This document shows, in pieces, positions 11,808-23,753 of a stretch of 64,000 nucleotides of DNA. The notes below the pieces were generated by a model. That model did not search any database. It was not told the origin of the DNA and saw nothing but the letters and a program-made list of their open reading frames with translations. Source of the DNA: Lunularia cruciata (taxonomy: Eukaryota > Streptophyta > Marchantiopsida > Lunulariales > Lunulariaceae); assembly GCA_948567375.1 (NCBI GenBank), contig OX419757.1:72919836-72983835 (forward strand), given 5' to 3'. How positions within the stretch are numbered: the first letter of the stretch is position 1; each line of letters opens with the position of its first letter. Both the position numbers and the translations under genes were made by a program.

Positions 11808-11978
11808 TCATGTGTACAAGATGTACAAAATCACCTCAAAGACATCATAATGAACTACAGGGTATACAAATGGATCTTGGTTCTCTAACATAAGTTCAGC
11901 CCTCTCCTCTCCTAATGTTCTCTCCAAGTGAGCTCTCATAGCCTCCTTCTGCCTAATGTAGAATTGGACGCGGAACAT
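11808..11978 (-). CDS. GyA-1 leader ORF (56 residues), microprotein shared with other gypsy families
   Basis: Lies just inside the primer-binding site. It starts MFRVQFYIRQKEAMRAHL and, after TLGEE, has PFVYPVVHYD and ends VILYILYT at the stop. The deduced protein is identical in GyA-1, GyA-2 and GyA-3, although the neighbouring spacer varies. The same pattern is found in leader ORFs of GyB-2 (25046-25261) and GyC (45326-45547 and 45552-45755). The frame is also open upstream through the primer site, so the start is my choice of first ATG. Function is not known to me. Confidence 0.72.
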   Translation of the reverse strand: MFRVQFYIRQKEAMRAHLERTLGEERAELMLENQDPFVYPVVHYDVFEVILYILYT

Positions 11979-11996
11979 TATCTTGCCTTCTAGAGA

Positions 11997-12015
11997 GGTC
12001 CCGGCAACGGAACCA
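11997..12015 (-). other. GyA-1 primer-binding site
   Basis: Minus-strand TGGTTCCGTTGCCGGGACC, 4 nt inside the 5' LTR. It begins TGG, as a tRNA 3'-end complement must, and resembles the tRNA-Asp site (TGGCGCCGTTGCCGGGG) used by Tat/Athila elements. The exact tRNA is not assigned. Confidence 0.75.
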
Positions 12016-12019
12016 AAAA

Positions 12020-12698
12020 TGTGAGCCGGCCTGTCTCTCACTCAGGATGAACCTCTGATGGCTATTATGGTAGCGCACCATGGACTAAGAAGGCAAGGAA
12101 CCTCAACTCCATCATACTCCTCCAAGGCTAACACTCCAAGACTCAAGACATTGCTCACTAGAGAACTCAATGAGAGAGAGATAGTTGCAAATGAAAGGAT
12201 GATGAGTACCTCCTCACTCCTTGTTTATATACTTGTGAAATAGTTACGTACCAAAGTTACTAATTACCGTAGTAACTCAAGTTACTAGACTAAAAGTCAA
12301 GTAAAGTCAAAAAGTAGAAAGGAATATCCATTCACATGGGCATATTCCCCTTATCTTGACCCAACCACTAAAGCAAGGATTCCTTCACATGGGCTATCCT
12401 TGGACTAAAGAAGAATCCAAAACAAAAAGGCTTGCGGGCCCAAGAGTTCTCAACTCTTTCCCCAAAGCCAAACACCTAGGAATAATACCAAGTCAACACA
12501 CTAAAATCCAAAATAGTGGTGCTCATCTTTTCTACTTCCTCTAAAGTAAGGTCCCATCTATCTTAGCTATGACTAACTTTAGCTAACCATGACTAATATA
12601 GAACCATCCTTTATCTCTATATAAATAATATCTCTTAAGTACTTGTAATACCAAGCTAAATATCACAATACCACACACATGCACAAATGGGTGTTACA
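12020..12698 (-). repeat. GyA-1 5' LTR with promoter
   Basis: 679 bp. On the minus strand a TATA box (TATATAAAC, 12223-12231) lies downstream of a 16-bp palindrome (12271-12286, AGTAACTCAAGTTACT) and of TTGACT W-box-like motifs near 12296-12310. This order, regulatory motifs then TATA, fits an LTR promoter. Confidence 0.88.
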
Positions 12699-14350
12699 GA
12701 ACGAGTAAGGAGTCCCTTCACTAGACTTGTTAGGAAGTGCCACCAACTCTATCCACTTAGAGAAGTGCTCTACCATCACCAAAACATACCAATGATGTCT
12801 CACAGTCAGCGGAAAAGGTCCAAAAAATTCCAAACTCCAATGGTAACCTAATCCCATGGTAGGTAATGGGTGTAACTATGGCGTAGGAGCATTGAATGAT
12901 GCTCTAACTTGGTCACAAACCACAAATCTGGCAAAAAAATGTTGTACCTGAATCTGCATACCGCGCCACCAATAGTGACTCTGGAGTAAGCTATATGTAT
13001 GCTTAACTCCAAAATGTCCTAGCTCTTCATGAGCATGATGGATGAAATGTGGTCTCTAGGATGGAAGTGGTACTACTCGCACTCTACCATCCTCCCATAC
13101 ATGCAAAAGGTGTCTGCCCTCCAATCTGAACCATCTGGCTTGCTGATGAACAGGTCTCTCTCCTTGGCCCCAATTGTGCCACCCACAACACCAAGGCAAA
13201 GATAGTCCATCACTAAGACATCATCATGAATGTCTCGCTGAACTATACCAATATCTTCACTGTTTGGATCTGTGACCTCAATAATTCCTCTTGTATGCAT
13301 TGAGAGAGATACCACCAAAGCCTCAAAAAATATACACAGAAAGGCCAATGCATGCCACCATGGCACCATCTCCTCATCTATCTCACCATGCCAACATGCT
13401 CCGGTCTGATCATGCTAGTTGGGACATGGGTTTCTACTCAACCCATCTGCATCACGGTTCACCACTTCAAGTCTATGAACAACCGTGAAATCATACTCCT
13501 ATAAAATCAGAGCCCATCATGCAAGCTTCCTTGAAAGCTTGTCGGACTCCATCAACCACTTCAGCGGCTAATGATCAGTGATGAGAGTGAAGGGGTTGCC
13601 AAATAGGTAACATCAAAAATGTGCTATTGCCCAAATTGCTGCCAAGCCCTCTCTCTCATATGAACTATACTTCACCTTTGCTGAATTGTTGGAGCAACTA
13701 GCATAAGCAACTAGCATAGGCAACCACAAACTCCTTCTCCTCATCATCATGGTAGGTGAGCACTACTCCAATCTCCAACCTACTCCCATTAGTATGAACT
13801 TGAAATGGTCATCTTGTGATCGGTCTCCTCAAAATAGGAGTAGATGTCAACCTCTTTTTGAGCTCTACAAAAGCTCTCTCTTGCTCATCTCCCCAGCACC
13901 ACTCCTATGTAAGCTTGTTCAAATTTGTCAAGGCCTTGGCAATGGGACAAAATCCTCTAACATAACGATGATAGAAGTTTTCCAACCCAAGGAATGCTCA
14001 CACTCTGCCCACATCCATAGGCCGAGGAATACATGCAATAGCCTCCACCTTGGTCTGCTGAACACTAAGTCCTCCGGGGTAGATAGTGTGACCCAAATAC
14101 TCAACCTGCTCATGGAAGAACCTACACTTCCCAAGATGTAATTTGAGTCCATGAGATCTCAACCTCTCAAACACCTCCAACAACTGTCTCTCATGCTCCT
14201 CCACAATAGTGCTATAGACCAAAATGTCATCAATATAACACCGAGCAAAATCCAATCCCGCTAGGATCCTATCCATGACACTCTAGAAATCAGCAAGAGC
14301 ATTCTTTAGCCCAAATGGTAAGAACCTCCACTGATATAACACATCCTTGC
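12699..14350 (-). pseudogene. GyE-1 integrase, RNase H and reverse transcriptase part
   Basis: Collinear with GyE-2 from about 31145 to 32783. Recognisable pieces are the integrase core, with a TVRHHWYVLV-type stretch near 12780, the RNase H region, and a reverse transcriptase piece containing CYIDDILVYS at about 14210. Heavily decayed fossil, interrupted by GyD at 14351. Confidence 0.85.
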
Positions 14351-14511
14351 CATTGTCATGGGATTTGTCTGCTCTCGAGAGTGTGCCAGGCACCTGGCTG
14401 CTTGTCCCTAGATTTCACAATTTGTAATGGCCTGAGTGGCATGCACGGAATCTAATTGACGGGACAGTGAACTTTTAGTGACTATTGAACTTGAATGCAC
14501 CCAATTTTCCC

Positions 14512-14632
14512 CTCTGATTTTCCAATATTCCTTCCAAAAGAACAAATAGAATTTTGGTCAGTTCTATCTGGCTCTGATTCCCCAATATTCCTCCCAAAAG
14601 AACCAATAGAATTTTGGACCATTCTATTTGGG
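14512..14632. repeat. 60-bp tandem duplication inside GyD
   Basis: Two adjacent copies begin CTCTGATT at 14512 and 14572 and share CCAATATTCC and AATAGAATTTTGG blocks, about 85-90% alike by eye. Confidence 0.8.
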
Positions 14633-15818
14633 TCTATGATAAGCTTTTGCCAGGTTGTGTATTGAGCGTGCTTACCCTTGTATTCAAAGCCCTTAGAACA
14701 AAACCGCTGATGGTGTAGCTGCTATATTGCTAACTTGCTTGACTGTGCCCCTCTAGTCACGTCCAGTCATTTGTGATGGTGACTGTTGTAAGAATAAAGA
14801 GCTAGAGAATTGCGCATCATATTTATTACTCTTTGGAGTGTCCAATGGCTGCTTTTCTGCACAAGCTTTATCTAAAGAAGAGGGTTGCATTGTTATAAGC
14901 CCACCAGGTAACTCACCAACCAGTACTTGATTCAGTAAGTGTCTTGTTATTCTCCAACACCTTCCCAACATTAACTAACTTTATATCATTTAATGTTTTT
15001 GACCGTTTTCCTTCTCTAAGGGCCATTGAGCAAGAATGCTCTCTTTCAGAGTAGAGGGCACTATGTGGCGGGGCATATTTGTTAGGACCTAGATCTGTGC
15101 CATCATATGGACGAAACTCAAGCTTCACTAAATCCTTCATGAACTTCAAGACTAGATCCAAATCACAATTTCATCTCTCCAAACACTCATACTGTCCGGC
15201 ACCTAATCTTGGTGTTTCATTTCCAATTTCCATCAAAAACCATTGTTGCAAAAGTCATTCCTTGTCCCAACTCCCAAATGGAAAACTCAACATGGATTTG
15301 TAATGAAGCAGATCAGGCCAAGCCGGAACTAATGCGCAAACTCGACAACATTTATTTGACAACTACCTTCATCATATAGGTCAGTCCACCAAGCAGAACA
15401 CAAATCATCATGTGCTCCTTCAAACTTAGCATAGTTCACCATTACATCACTTTGCAGTAACCAAGATACAAGAAGATGAGCAAGAAATTATATGAGGAGA
15501 AGACTGTCATTATAGTTGGACCGCAATAGACTGCTTGTGCAAGGAGAACTGGCTTGTTTCAATTCTTCTCTGCCTTTCCTATTTCATCCTTCAATTGCTC
15601 ACTATCACACACACTCTTCTTTGATCCTTCTCCTTTCCTTTCTCTGCCCCTCTTGTTTCTTCATTTGATCTTGTGTGACAAACCCTCTATCTTCATTTTC
15701 TGTCCAAACTTTCTGCCCTTTTGATTTCTTCCTTTCTTTTGATCCTTCACTAAAATCCTTCCCTTTTGAAACCTAAACTCCATGTTTCCTTTGTTAGTTC
15801 CACCTCTTGAAATCATGG

Positions 15819-16125
15819 CTGCTTTCTGCAAAATTCCCAAAACCCTCCTTGAGATCCACCAATCTTTCCCGAAAAGTCTCCTTTGACCTTCAACCCTTTT
15901 AACTCAAAATAAAACTTTTCAATACTCTCCGTTCTTCCAAAAACCCCCTTCAACCATCTTCTATGTTCTCAAAACCCTGCTCTTCCTTCCCAAAATCCTG
16001 GCTGCTTTCTACCAAATTCCCAAAACCCTCCTTGAGATTCTCATGTCTTTCTCAAAAAGTCCTCTTTGACCTTCAACCCTTTTAACTTAGAATAAAACTT
16101 TTCAATACTCTCCCTCTCACCTTCA
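15819..16125. repeat. Direct repeat of about 182-bp period inside GyD
   Basis: Both copies start with GCTGCTTTCT and share CCCAAAACCCTCCTTGAGAT and TTTGACCTTCAACCCTTTTA. Pyrimidine-rich on the plus strand. The second copy is partial. Confidence 0.75.
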
Positions 16126-16327
16126 CGGTCCAGTTCAAGGCAAACCCTCCCAATCTCTTTTTTTCTTCATTCCCTATGCCCCTGTCATGACATGTCAACA
16201 CCAAACTCAAAAATCTTCCTTTTTCACTTCTTGTCCACCTATCCCGACCAAAACTCAAAAATCTCCCTTTCCTCTTCATGTCCACCAAATGGCACCAACT
16301 CTTTGTGAATCATTTTCCCAACAACAC

Positions 16328-19132
16328 CGTGAGGATTGATAGCCCAAAATGTTATCTTGGACTTATCTTCATCCTTGATTTGCAACTGATGATATCCTGC
16401 TCAAAGATCCAAAGTATTGAAGACCTTTGCATGCCCAATCATATCAAAAATCTCCTCCGGTGTAGGCATGGCATACCAATCAGCCCTAGTCTATCGGTTG
16501 ATAGGATGGTAATCTACACACATCCGCCTATCTGTGTAGTTGCCATGCATATCCTTCTTGGCTGGCATCACTGTAATTGATGCATACTCTTCATGTGAGA
16601 TCTCCACCAAACCAACCTCAAAAAGGTCTCTACTTCGGCTTTGAATCAATGTCCTCTCCATGTCACTATAGTAATAAAGACATCAAAAAACTGGTATATT
16701 ACTTGTCAGCTCAATCCATATACCAGGTCCCTTAAGAGCACTCAAATCCTTCATATTGAAGGCAAAAAAACTTGTGTATCTCCTCAAAAACCTCCAAACT
16801 CTTCGTCTTTCCTCTCTTGTAAGCTTGGGTCCAAGATCTGGTTCCCAAGTATCTTGTGTAACTATCACAAGAGTGGAAGATGTACTGACTAGCTACTACA
16901 CTGGGCCCTTGGGAGCAATAGTGTCATCCCCCCGACGACAAGAGGTTCCAACCTCTATGTGAAAAACTCCCTCCACTCTGGCTACGAGCTCCACATGTCC
17001 TCTAGTTGCATCCCAAGTGGACCAAGGGTGTAATCCAAGTAGCCCACGCTCACTTGGATGGACTCCAAGTAGACCACTCTCCCTAGTAGCTATTGGCTGT
17101 GCCCCAAGAATACCATGTCCACTCGGTCCATCGGCCCCAGCGTGTGCTTGAATCGTCTCAATAAGGACATGGCTCACAAGTGTTTGAGTGGTGATGCCTA
17201 TCAAGTGCATCATATGTTGCTCTGCCAAAACCAAGGCTCACAATCCAGGTCAAACAGTTCAGGTCCATAGCCAAACCTAACACTTGATGCCTAGATGCCT
17301 CTAATACTACTAGAACAACGATAATACCAGTGCAAAAACCTATCACACGCTCTCTCTCATCGGTGTTGGGTTCCACTAACTGTTGCAATTGCGAGTCCCA
17401 AACAAGTCCAAGTCCTCACTCTCAAAAAGCATGAGAGCTTGGGAAACTCATGAATGTGGGAAATGTGGCTCTAGGCTGTCCATCTAGGTTCACCACTGCC
17501 ATAGGTGACCTATCAACTACTACCACTATTTGAGACTAACACCCAACATCTAAGATGTCATCAACAAGTATGTGGTCAAGTCTTGTATCTCATCATATGC
17601 ACATTGTAAAACCTCTTTGGGTAAGAAGTTTGTCCACCAAAGACAAAGACGATGAGCCCGTGATCCCACTCTGGCTGCATCTAACAATATAGCATGTCTT
17701 ATCCAAGAATTGACCTAATGTGTACTCACCACCACTCTAGTGCGAGAATCACCCATCAAAGGAATGTTCTCCAAAAGGTAAGCTAGAGAAATGGACTAAT
17801 AAACCTAGAGATGTTGTAGTATTTGTAACATCTCCCAAAACACACTAGAATGAGGATCCTGAAGACCCAAACCTTGACCAGCATGTGTATGTCCCTAACA
17901 TGGCCATCCAGAAATCACCAAGTGAATAGGCCCATGTCTCTCCAAATCATGCACCTACAATAAGGAAATGTCTACTGGTAGGGCCCTCTGGTAACCTCTG
18001 ACTACTGACATCGGTAATAACTCCGGATACCGATAGGCCAAGTGTGCCACATGATGTAGAGAGACTCACCTAGTAGTCTCATCTCTCTCCACATACAAAT
18101 ACCTCTATACTCGTATACCCCCTTGTAATATTGCAGCTAGTCCGGTGCTAATCCCATCAAACAACCCTAATAGACATATCTCCTCTATTGGATACTACCA
18201 AGCAATATCTAGAGGTATCAAAGTATCTAGAGGTGTCAAAGTAATTGACTTTGGAGACTCATCCTCACACTCATTTGCCGATGGTACAAAGGCTCCACTC
18301 CAAGCCTGTTGCATCAATTGATCTACATGTTACTGCAATGCCTCCTCTAAACTCCACAATGGAACATCCAAGGTGGATGGAACAATCCCACTCGTACTCC
18401 AAATCTGAGTGATATACTCTAGTACTGGAGTATCCTCTGCATGATCGTTCCACTCCAATAACTCACAAGGCCAAGTAACTACACCATTGAAAGCTAAAAC
18501 TGAAGTTGCCATGGTTCCGGACGTAGTGAGGCAAGACTACCACTACTAAAGAGTATTGGTAGGTGACATACCCGCCCCTCACCAGACTGCCAATTTGGTC
18601 TATAGGAGGTTGTCTCCTCCCAATAGTCAATATTGAAACCCATGTGGTATAACACCGCTCCCCCAACTAGCACATCATATGACTCAATTATTGTCGTAAT
18701 AGTCTTAGCTCTCACCACCACGCTATCAGTCGGATGACCAGGCTGAACCTGGACAACAAGCTACCCATGTGTGATGTTAGTGTCAAACCACCACCTAGAG
18801 ATGTCTAGATTTGAAATGGACACCTCTCCATATTGGTCTTCCGTAACTCCAGACCGACTACTTCAGCCTTCCCCAACATAAGAGGTTGTGCACCAGAGTC
18901 TAACAAGTCTCTTTGTGGTGTATAAACATTCCCGGAAGGTCCCACCAAATAGAAAAACCCCTTCAGGTTATCCAATAGGACAACACCAAGTGTGAACCGC
19001 ACTCTCTCAAAGGCTAGTCTAGCTGGTAACTCCTCTAATCTAGCCATTGTTGCTTGCCATAAACCACCGGTCGCTGAACGGATCCCACAAGTCAGCTCCA
19101 CTACCAACTACCTCTGCTCTAGTAGTAGGAAC
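16328..19132 (-). pseudogene. GyE-1 RT N-terminal, methyltransferase and protease-edge part
   Basis: Collinear with GyE-2 from about 32784 to 35575. On the minus strand it runs from the protease edge (DSGAQPLML at about 18880) through the methyltransferase domain into the start of the reverse transcriptase (FAFNMKDL at about 16750). Fossil, many breaks. Confidence 0.82.
17200..18200 (-). pseudogene. GyE-1 DNMT3-like cytosine methyltransferase domain (fossil)
   Basis: Conserved C5-methyltransferase motifs can be read on the minus strand in the right order: motif I as LFDGISTGL (about 18120-18170), closer to animal DNMT3 (LFDGIATG) than the GyE-2 version; motif VI as LLEN (about 17770); and motif X as QVLGLAMDLNCL (about 17270). 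The domain lies between the protease and the reverse transcriptase, as in GyE-2. Because GyE-1 is a separate and older insertion, the domain is a standing part of the family and not a one-off capture. Decayed. Confidence 0.8.
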
Positions 19133-19783
19133 TGTGAGCCGGTCTGTCTCTCACTCAAGATGAACCTTTCATGGCTATTATGGTAGCGCACCATGGACTA
19201 AGAAGGCAAGGAACCCCAACTCCATCATACTCCTCCAAGGCTAACACTCCAAGACTCAAGACATTGCTCACTAGAGAACTCAATGAGAGAGAGATAGTTG
19301 CAAATGAAAGGATGATGAGTACCTCCTCACCCCTTTTTTATATACTTGTGAAATAGTTACGTACCAAAGTTACTAATTACCATAGTAACTCAAGTTACTA
19401 ATTACCATAGTAACTCAAGTTACTAGACTAAAAGTCAAGTAAAGTCAAAAAGCAGAAAGGAATATCCATTCACATGGGCTATCCTTGGACTAAAGAAGAA
19501 TCCAAAACAAAAAGGTTTGCGGGCCCAAGAGTTCTCAACTCTTTCCTCAAAGCCAAACACCTAGGAATAATACCAAGTCAACACACTAAAATCCAAAATA
19601 GTAGTGCTCATCTTTTCTACTTTCTCTAAAGTAAGGTCCCATCTATCTTAGCTATGACTAACTTTAGCTAACCATGACTAATATAGAACCATCCTTTATC
19701 TCTGTATAAATAATATCTCTTAAGTACTTGTAATACCAAGCTAAATATCACAATACCACACATATGCACAAATGGGTGTTACA
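19133..19783 (-). repeat. GyA-2 3' LTR
   Basis: Slightly shorter than the 679-bp norm, followed on the inner side by the same polypurine run as GyA-1. Confidence 0.93.
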
Positions 19784-19831
19784 TTTACCCCCGGACTAAG
19801 TTTTCACTTTGTCCTCAAAGTGAAGGTCTCT

Positions 19832-22800
19832 CTACCTTCTATGGTACATCTTCAACTTATCATGGTTAATCCTATCAAAGTGTCTTCCTCCCAACTCCTT
19901 GAGATCATAGGTGTAATTGCCCCACACCTTCTCCACTATGAAAGGTCCAAAGTACTTAGGCAAAAACTTCTTTTGCACTCTCTTGAATCGAATGGAATCA
20001 AACAACATTACCCAATCACCTTCCTTGAAAGGCTCCACCTTCTTCTTGCCTTGCCTCTTGTCATAGCTCTCCTTTTGTTTCCTTTGGGCTTGCTCCACTC
20101 GAACCATAGCAACTGCTCTTGCCTCTTCCAACTCCATGAGTTGATCCTTCCTTGACTTCTGTGCATCACCTCCTTGTGCTTTCTTCAATCTCCTATGAAT
20201 GCTTTGGAAGGTAGGAAGATCAAAGTGAATAGGTAAGGTAGACTCAATACCATACACCAATTGGAATGGAGAATATCCGGTGGAGGTCTTCATGGTTGTC
20301 CTATACTCCCACAAAACTGCATGAATCCTCTTGTCCCAATGATGTTTAGCCCCTCCATTTCTGCATCTTTGGCCAACATCATGCACAAGGTCTGATTGGT
20401 TCTCTCTACCAAGCCATTGGAATTTGGCTTATAGGATGTAGTTACTCTATGTGTGATAGAGAAATGTCATAGCATGGCTGTAGTATTGCTTCCTGTAAAC
20501 TCTCCTCCTCTATCAGAAACCAACTCCAAAGGGCATCCAAACCTAGTGATAATGCGTTCATAAAGAAATCTACCCACTTCATCTTCATTCTTGTCCCTCA
20601 ATGGTCTAGCCTCAACCCACTTAGTAAGGTAATCAGTAACTACCACAATGTACCGATTGTTCCTTGGGGTTCTATTGAGAGGACCTACAAAATCAATCCC
20701 CCACTTCTCAAAAGGTCCTAGCAATGGAATTGATCTAAGTGGTGGAGTGGATGTAGACTTTCTAGCAAAAGCTTGACAAACATGACAAGTTTTGCAATAA
20801 TCAAGACAATCCTTGAAAATCCCTCTCCAATGGTAACCTGCATCTAGAATCTTGAAAGCAGTCACCTTTCCTGCAAAGTGTCCTCCACATACTAAACCTT
20901 CATGAAACTCCTTTATGAGTAGGATAGACTCTTCCTTACCCACTGCTCTTTGAAGTAGACCATCTGCTCCTTGGTGAAAAAGAATATCTTCCACCATTGT
21001 GTAAGGTCTAGATCTTGCTGCAAGGGCCTTCCTCTCCCTAGCATGCATTCCTTCTGGATAGTTACCTCTTGTCACAAAATCCACAATCTCCTTGTACTCC
21101 ATTGGAACCTCTTGAGTGACTGAGATTGTCATGAGCTCCTCATCTGGGAAGGAATCATCCACTGGCTCATCTCCATCATGATCATAGGCTCTAGATAATA
21201 AATCAGCATTTGCATGTTTCTTTCCTGGCCTATCTTCAATGGTGTAGTCATACTCAGACAAGAGTATCATCCACCTTGCTAGTCTCCCTTCAACATTAGG
21301 CTTGTTGAAGATGTACTTCAAAGCCGTGTGATCCGTGACAATGGTGGCTTTCCCTCCAATCAAGTAGTGTCTAAACTTCTTGAGACCAAAGATCACTGCC
21401 AACCCTTCTCTCTCCATGACAGAGTAGTTCTTCTCTACTAAAACCATCTGCCTACTACCATAAGCTATTAGATGATCCTGCCCATCTTGGTCTAATTGAC
21501 TAAGAGTGCATCCTATAGCTACATTAGAAGCATCAGTGTAGAGGATGAAAGGCTTACTCCAATCAGGTTTAGCAAGAATTGGAGCTACAACAAGGGATTG
21601 CTTGAGCTCCTCAAAAGCTTTGAGAGCCTCCTTGTCCTCCAAAATCACCATGTAATCTACACCCTTCTTCATGTAGATGGTCAATGCATAAGCCTTGTTG
21701 TAAAATGAGAAGATGAACCTCCTATAGTACCCAACCATCCCCAAGAATTGGCGTAACTTTGTCAAGCTTGAAGGGAAAGGAAGGTTTGAGATTTTCCTCA
21801 CCTTCTCAAGATCAATTGCTATTCCATCCTTGGAGATGATGTGCCCCAAAAGTAGACCTCCTTCACATCCAAAAATGCACTTCTCTGGGTTGAGTGATGC
21901 ATTTGCCTCATCCAAGCGTTGCAAGACTTTGATTAGGTGCTCAAAGTGCTCCTCCTTGCTCCCATAGACACAAAAGTCATCAATGAAATCTCTCACAAAT
22001 TTCCCAATGAAAGGTTCAAATACCTTGTTCATGAACCGTTGAAATGTGGCTGGAGCATTGCAAAGCCCAAAAGGCATGACCTTGAAAGCGTAAGTTCCCC
22101 AAGGTGTGGTGAATGTGGTGAGTTGTTGATGCTCTGGTGCAATCTTCATTTGGTTATATCCACTATAACCATCTCCAAAACTATACCTCTCATGACCTGC
22201 AACCTCCTCCAAGATCTCATCAATGAATGGCAATGGGTAGTAGTCCTTCTTGGTAACAGCATTGAGCTTCTTGTAATCCACCGATACCCGAAGCTTGCCA
22301 TTCTTTTTCTTCACAATGACAATTAGAGACACCCATTTTGAATTCTCCACCTCAAAGATAAGTCCAGCCTCCTTGAGCTTATCAATCTCCTCCTTCACAA
22401 CCAAAGATATTGGTGGGCTAATGCAACGTTGCTTTTGGCGGATTGGTCTTGCATGTGACTCCACCTCTATCTTGTGCTCCTCCAAGGTGACTTCCTTCAA
22501 ATCCTTGTAACTGAAAGCAAACACATGGATGAACTTGTGGAAAATCTCCTCAAATCTCACCTTCTCCTCCTTGGTAACATTTGGACCATACTTGAGGGTA
22601 GCTAACCTTCTCTCTACCTCCTCAAGTGTCAATGGTGATTTATCTGGGTCCTTCAAAACCTTTGGCTTAGGTGCAAAATCCATAGCACACAAAGGATACA
22701 CATCTGAATCAGATTCAGATTCATCCTCCTCCGTGGAAGTCTCCTCTTCCATGCTTGTGTCCACACCTGAAGCTCCTTCTTCAGAATCTGATTCCCAATA

Positions 22801-23753
22801 ATCAGAAGATGGGGTATCTGAATGTGAAGTGTTGGTGGTGTTAGTCATAGGAACAGTGACTCTATGGTTTGATGGCCCAATCCTCAAGTACCCTTTGCGC
22901 CATTGATCAGTTGTGCGTGCTGCTCTCAACCATGGCCTCCCAAGAAGTAAGTCATAGCTTGAATCCTTCAAGACTTGGAAAGTCATGAGATTTTGAACTC
23001 CCATAACTGAAACTACCACCTTATCCATCACTCCTATTGGTCGAACTTGTTTGCTTGTTTGCCATGCTCACCACAAATGTTGAAGGTCTTGAGGGTATCA
23101 TACCCAACTTCTTCATCAACCTTTCTGACATGGCATTCACTGCTAATCCTCCATCAACCAATGCATCCTTGATGTTGTGACCATTCACTCTCACATCAAT
23201 CTTGGAGACATATTCACAAGCCTCCCATGGTGCTGGCTTGGCATCCACCACCCCCAGTGATATTGGAATTTTTGCCTTCTTCTTCTTCTTGTTCCTTGTA
23301 GAACTCAAACCACCTCTAAGCTCCTTTCTCAAGGTAGGGTTCAAAGCAATTAATTCGCCCACTGTGATGTTAGCCTTGTGACTACCAACATCCTCCAACA
23401 CATTGTAGTTCCATTGTTGCTTTGAGATCAAGAAGTCCTCCATCCCCAACTTCTTCCTTGGAGTCTTTGTTGTTGATGGTGTTGAGGTGCGAGTGCTCCT
23501 AGTAGACATAGGAGTATCCTTGCTTGAAGTAAATCCTTGAGAAGAGTGAACATCCTCTGCAAAACGATCTCTCTTCTTCTCTTGTGCCAAAAGCTCCAAA
23601 TTAAGACCCTTGGAGTTTGAGCACTCTCCCCTCTCATACTTGCTCTCCACCACATCTATGGATGTTATCCCCTTACCTTTGTTGGGATTAGGAGCCACTT
23701 GGGTTTCACTACCTCCCTCTTTCCCTCTATTGGCTCCCTCATAACCCCTTCCT
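19832..23753 (-). pseudogene. GyA-2 pol and gag C-terminal region
   Basis: Closely matches the GyA-1 polyprotein from the gag tail through protease, reverse transcriptase (DFIDDFCVYG visible), RNase H (YTDAS) and integrase (WGIDFVGP, SDRGGEF) to the LKMYHRR end. A few breaks. Confidence 0.9.

Larger units (their letters stand above)
4895..12698 (-). mobile_element. GyA-1, full-length Ty3/gypsy element (OTA/Tat-Athila-like)
   Basis: A 7,804-bp element with two 679-bp LTRs that I count as differing at about three positions (about 0.4%), flanked by gaac at 4891-4894 and 12699-12702. In reading order it has: 5' LTR, primer-binding site, a small leader ORF, a spacer, a zinc-knuckle ORF, a second small ORF, one long gag-pol frame, polypurine tract, 3' LTR. 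The 1,608-residue gag-pol frame is open, so this copy looks whole and recent. A protease motif of DGGS type, an Athila-like RT box and a primer site similar to the tRNA-Asp type suggest the non-chromovirus OTA branch; no chromodomain follows the integrase. It sits in the integrase region of GyE-1. Confidence 0.93.
14351..16327. mobile_element. GyD, unclassified non-coding insertion with inverted ends
   Basis: GyE-1 is collinear with GyE-2 on both sides of this 1,977-bp block, so it is an insertion. Its two ends are similar in inverted orientation (left CATTGTCATGGGATTTGTCT; right, read inward on the minus strand, GTGTTGTTGGGAAAATGATT). I see no coding region, LTR pair or poly-A tail. Flanking duplication is 0-2 bp and unresolved. 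It holds a 60-bp tandem duplication (14512-14571, 14572-14632) and a direct repeat of about 182-bp period (15819-16000 and from 16001). Its right end resembles the sequence starting at 43814, so it belongs to a family. Possibly a non-autonomous DNA transposon or a degenerate retroelement derivative. Confidence 0.6.
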
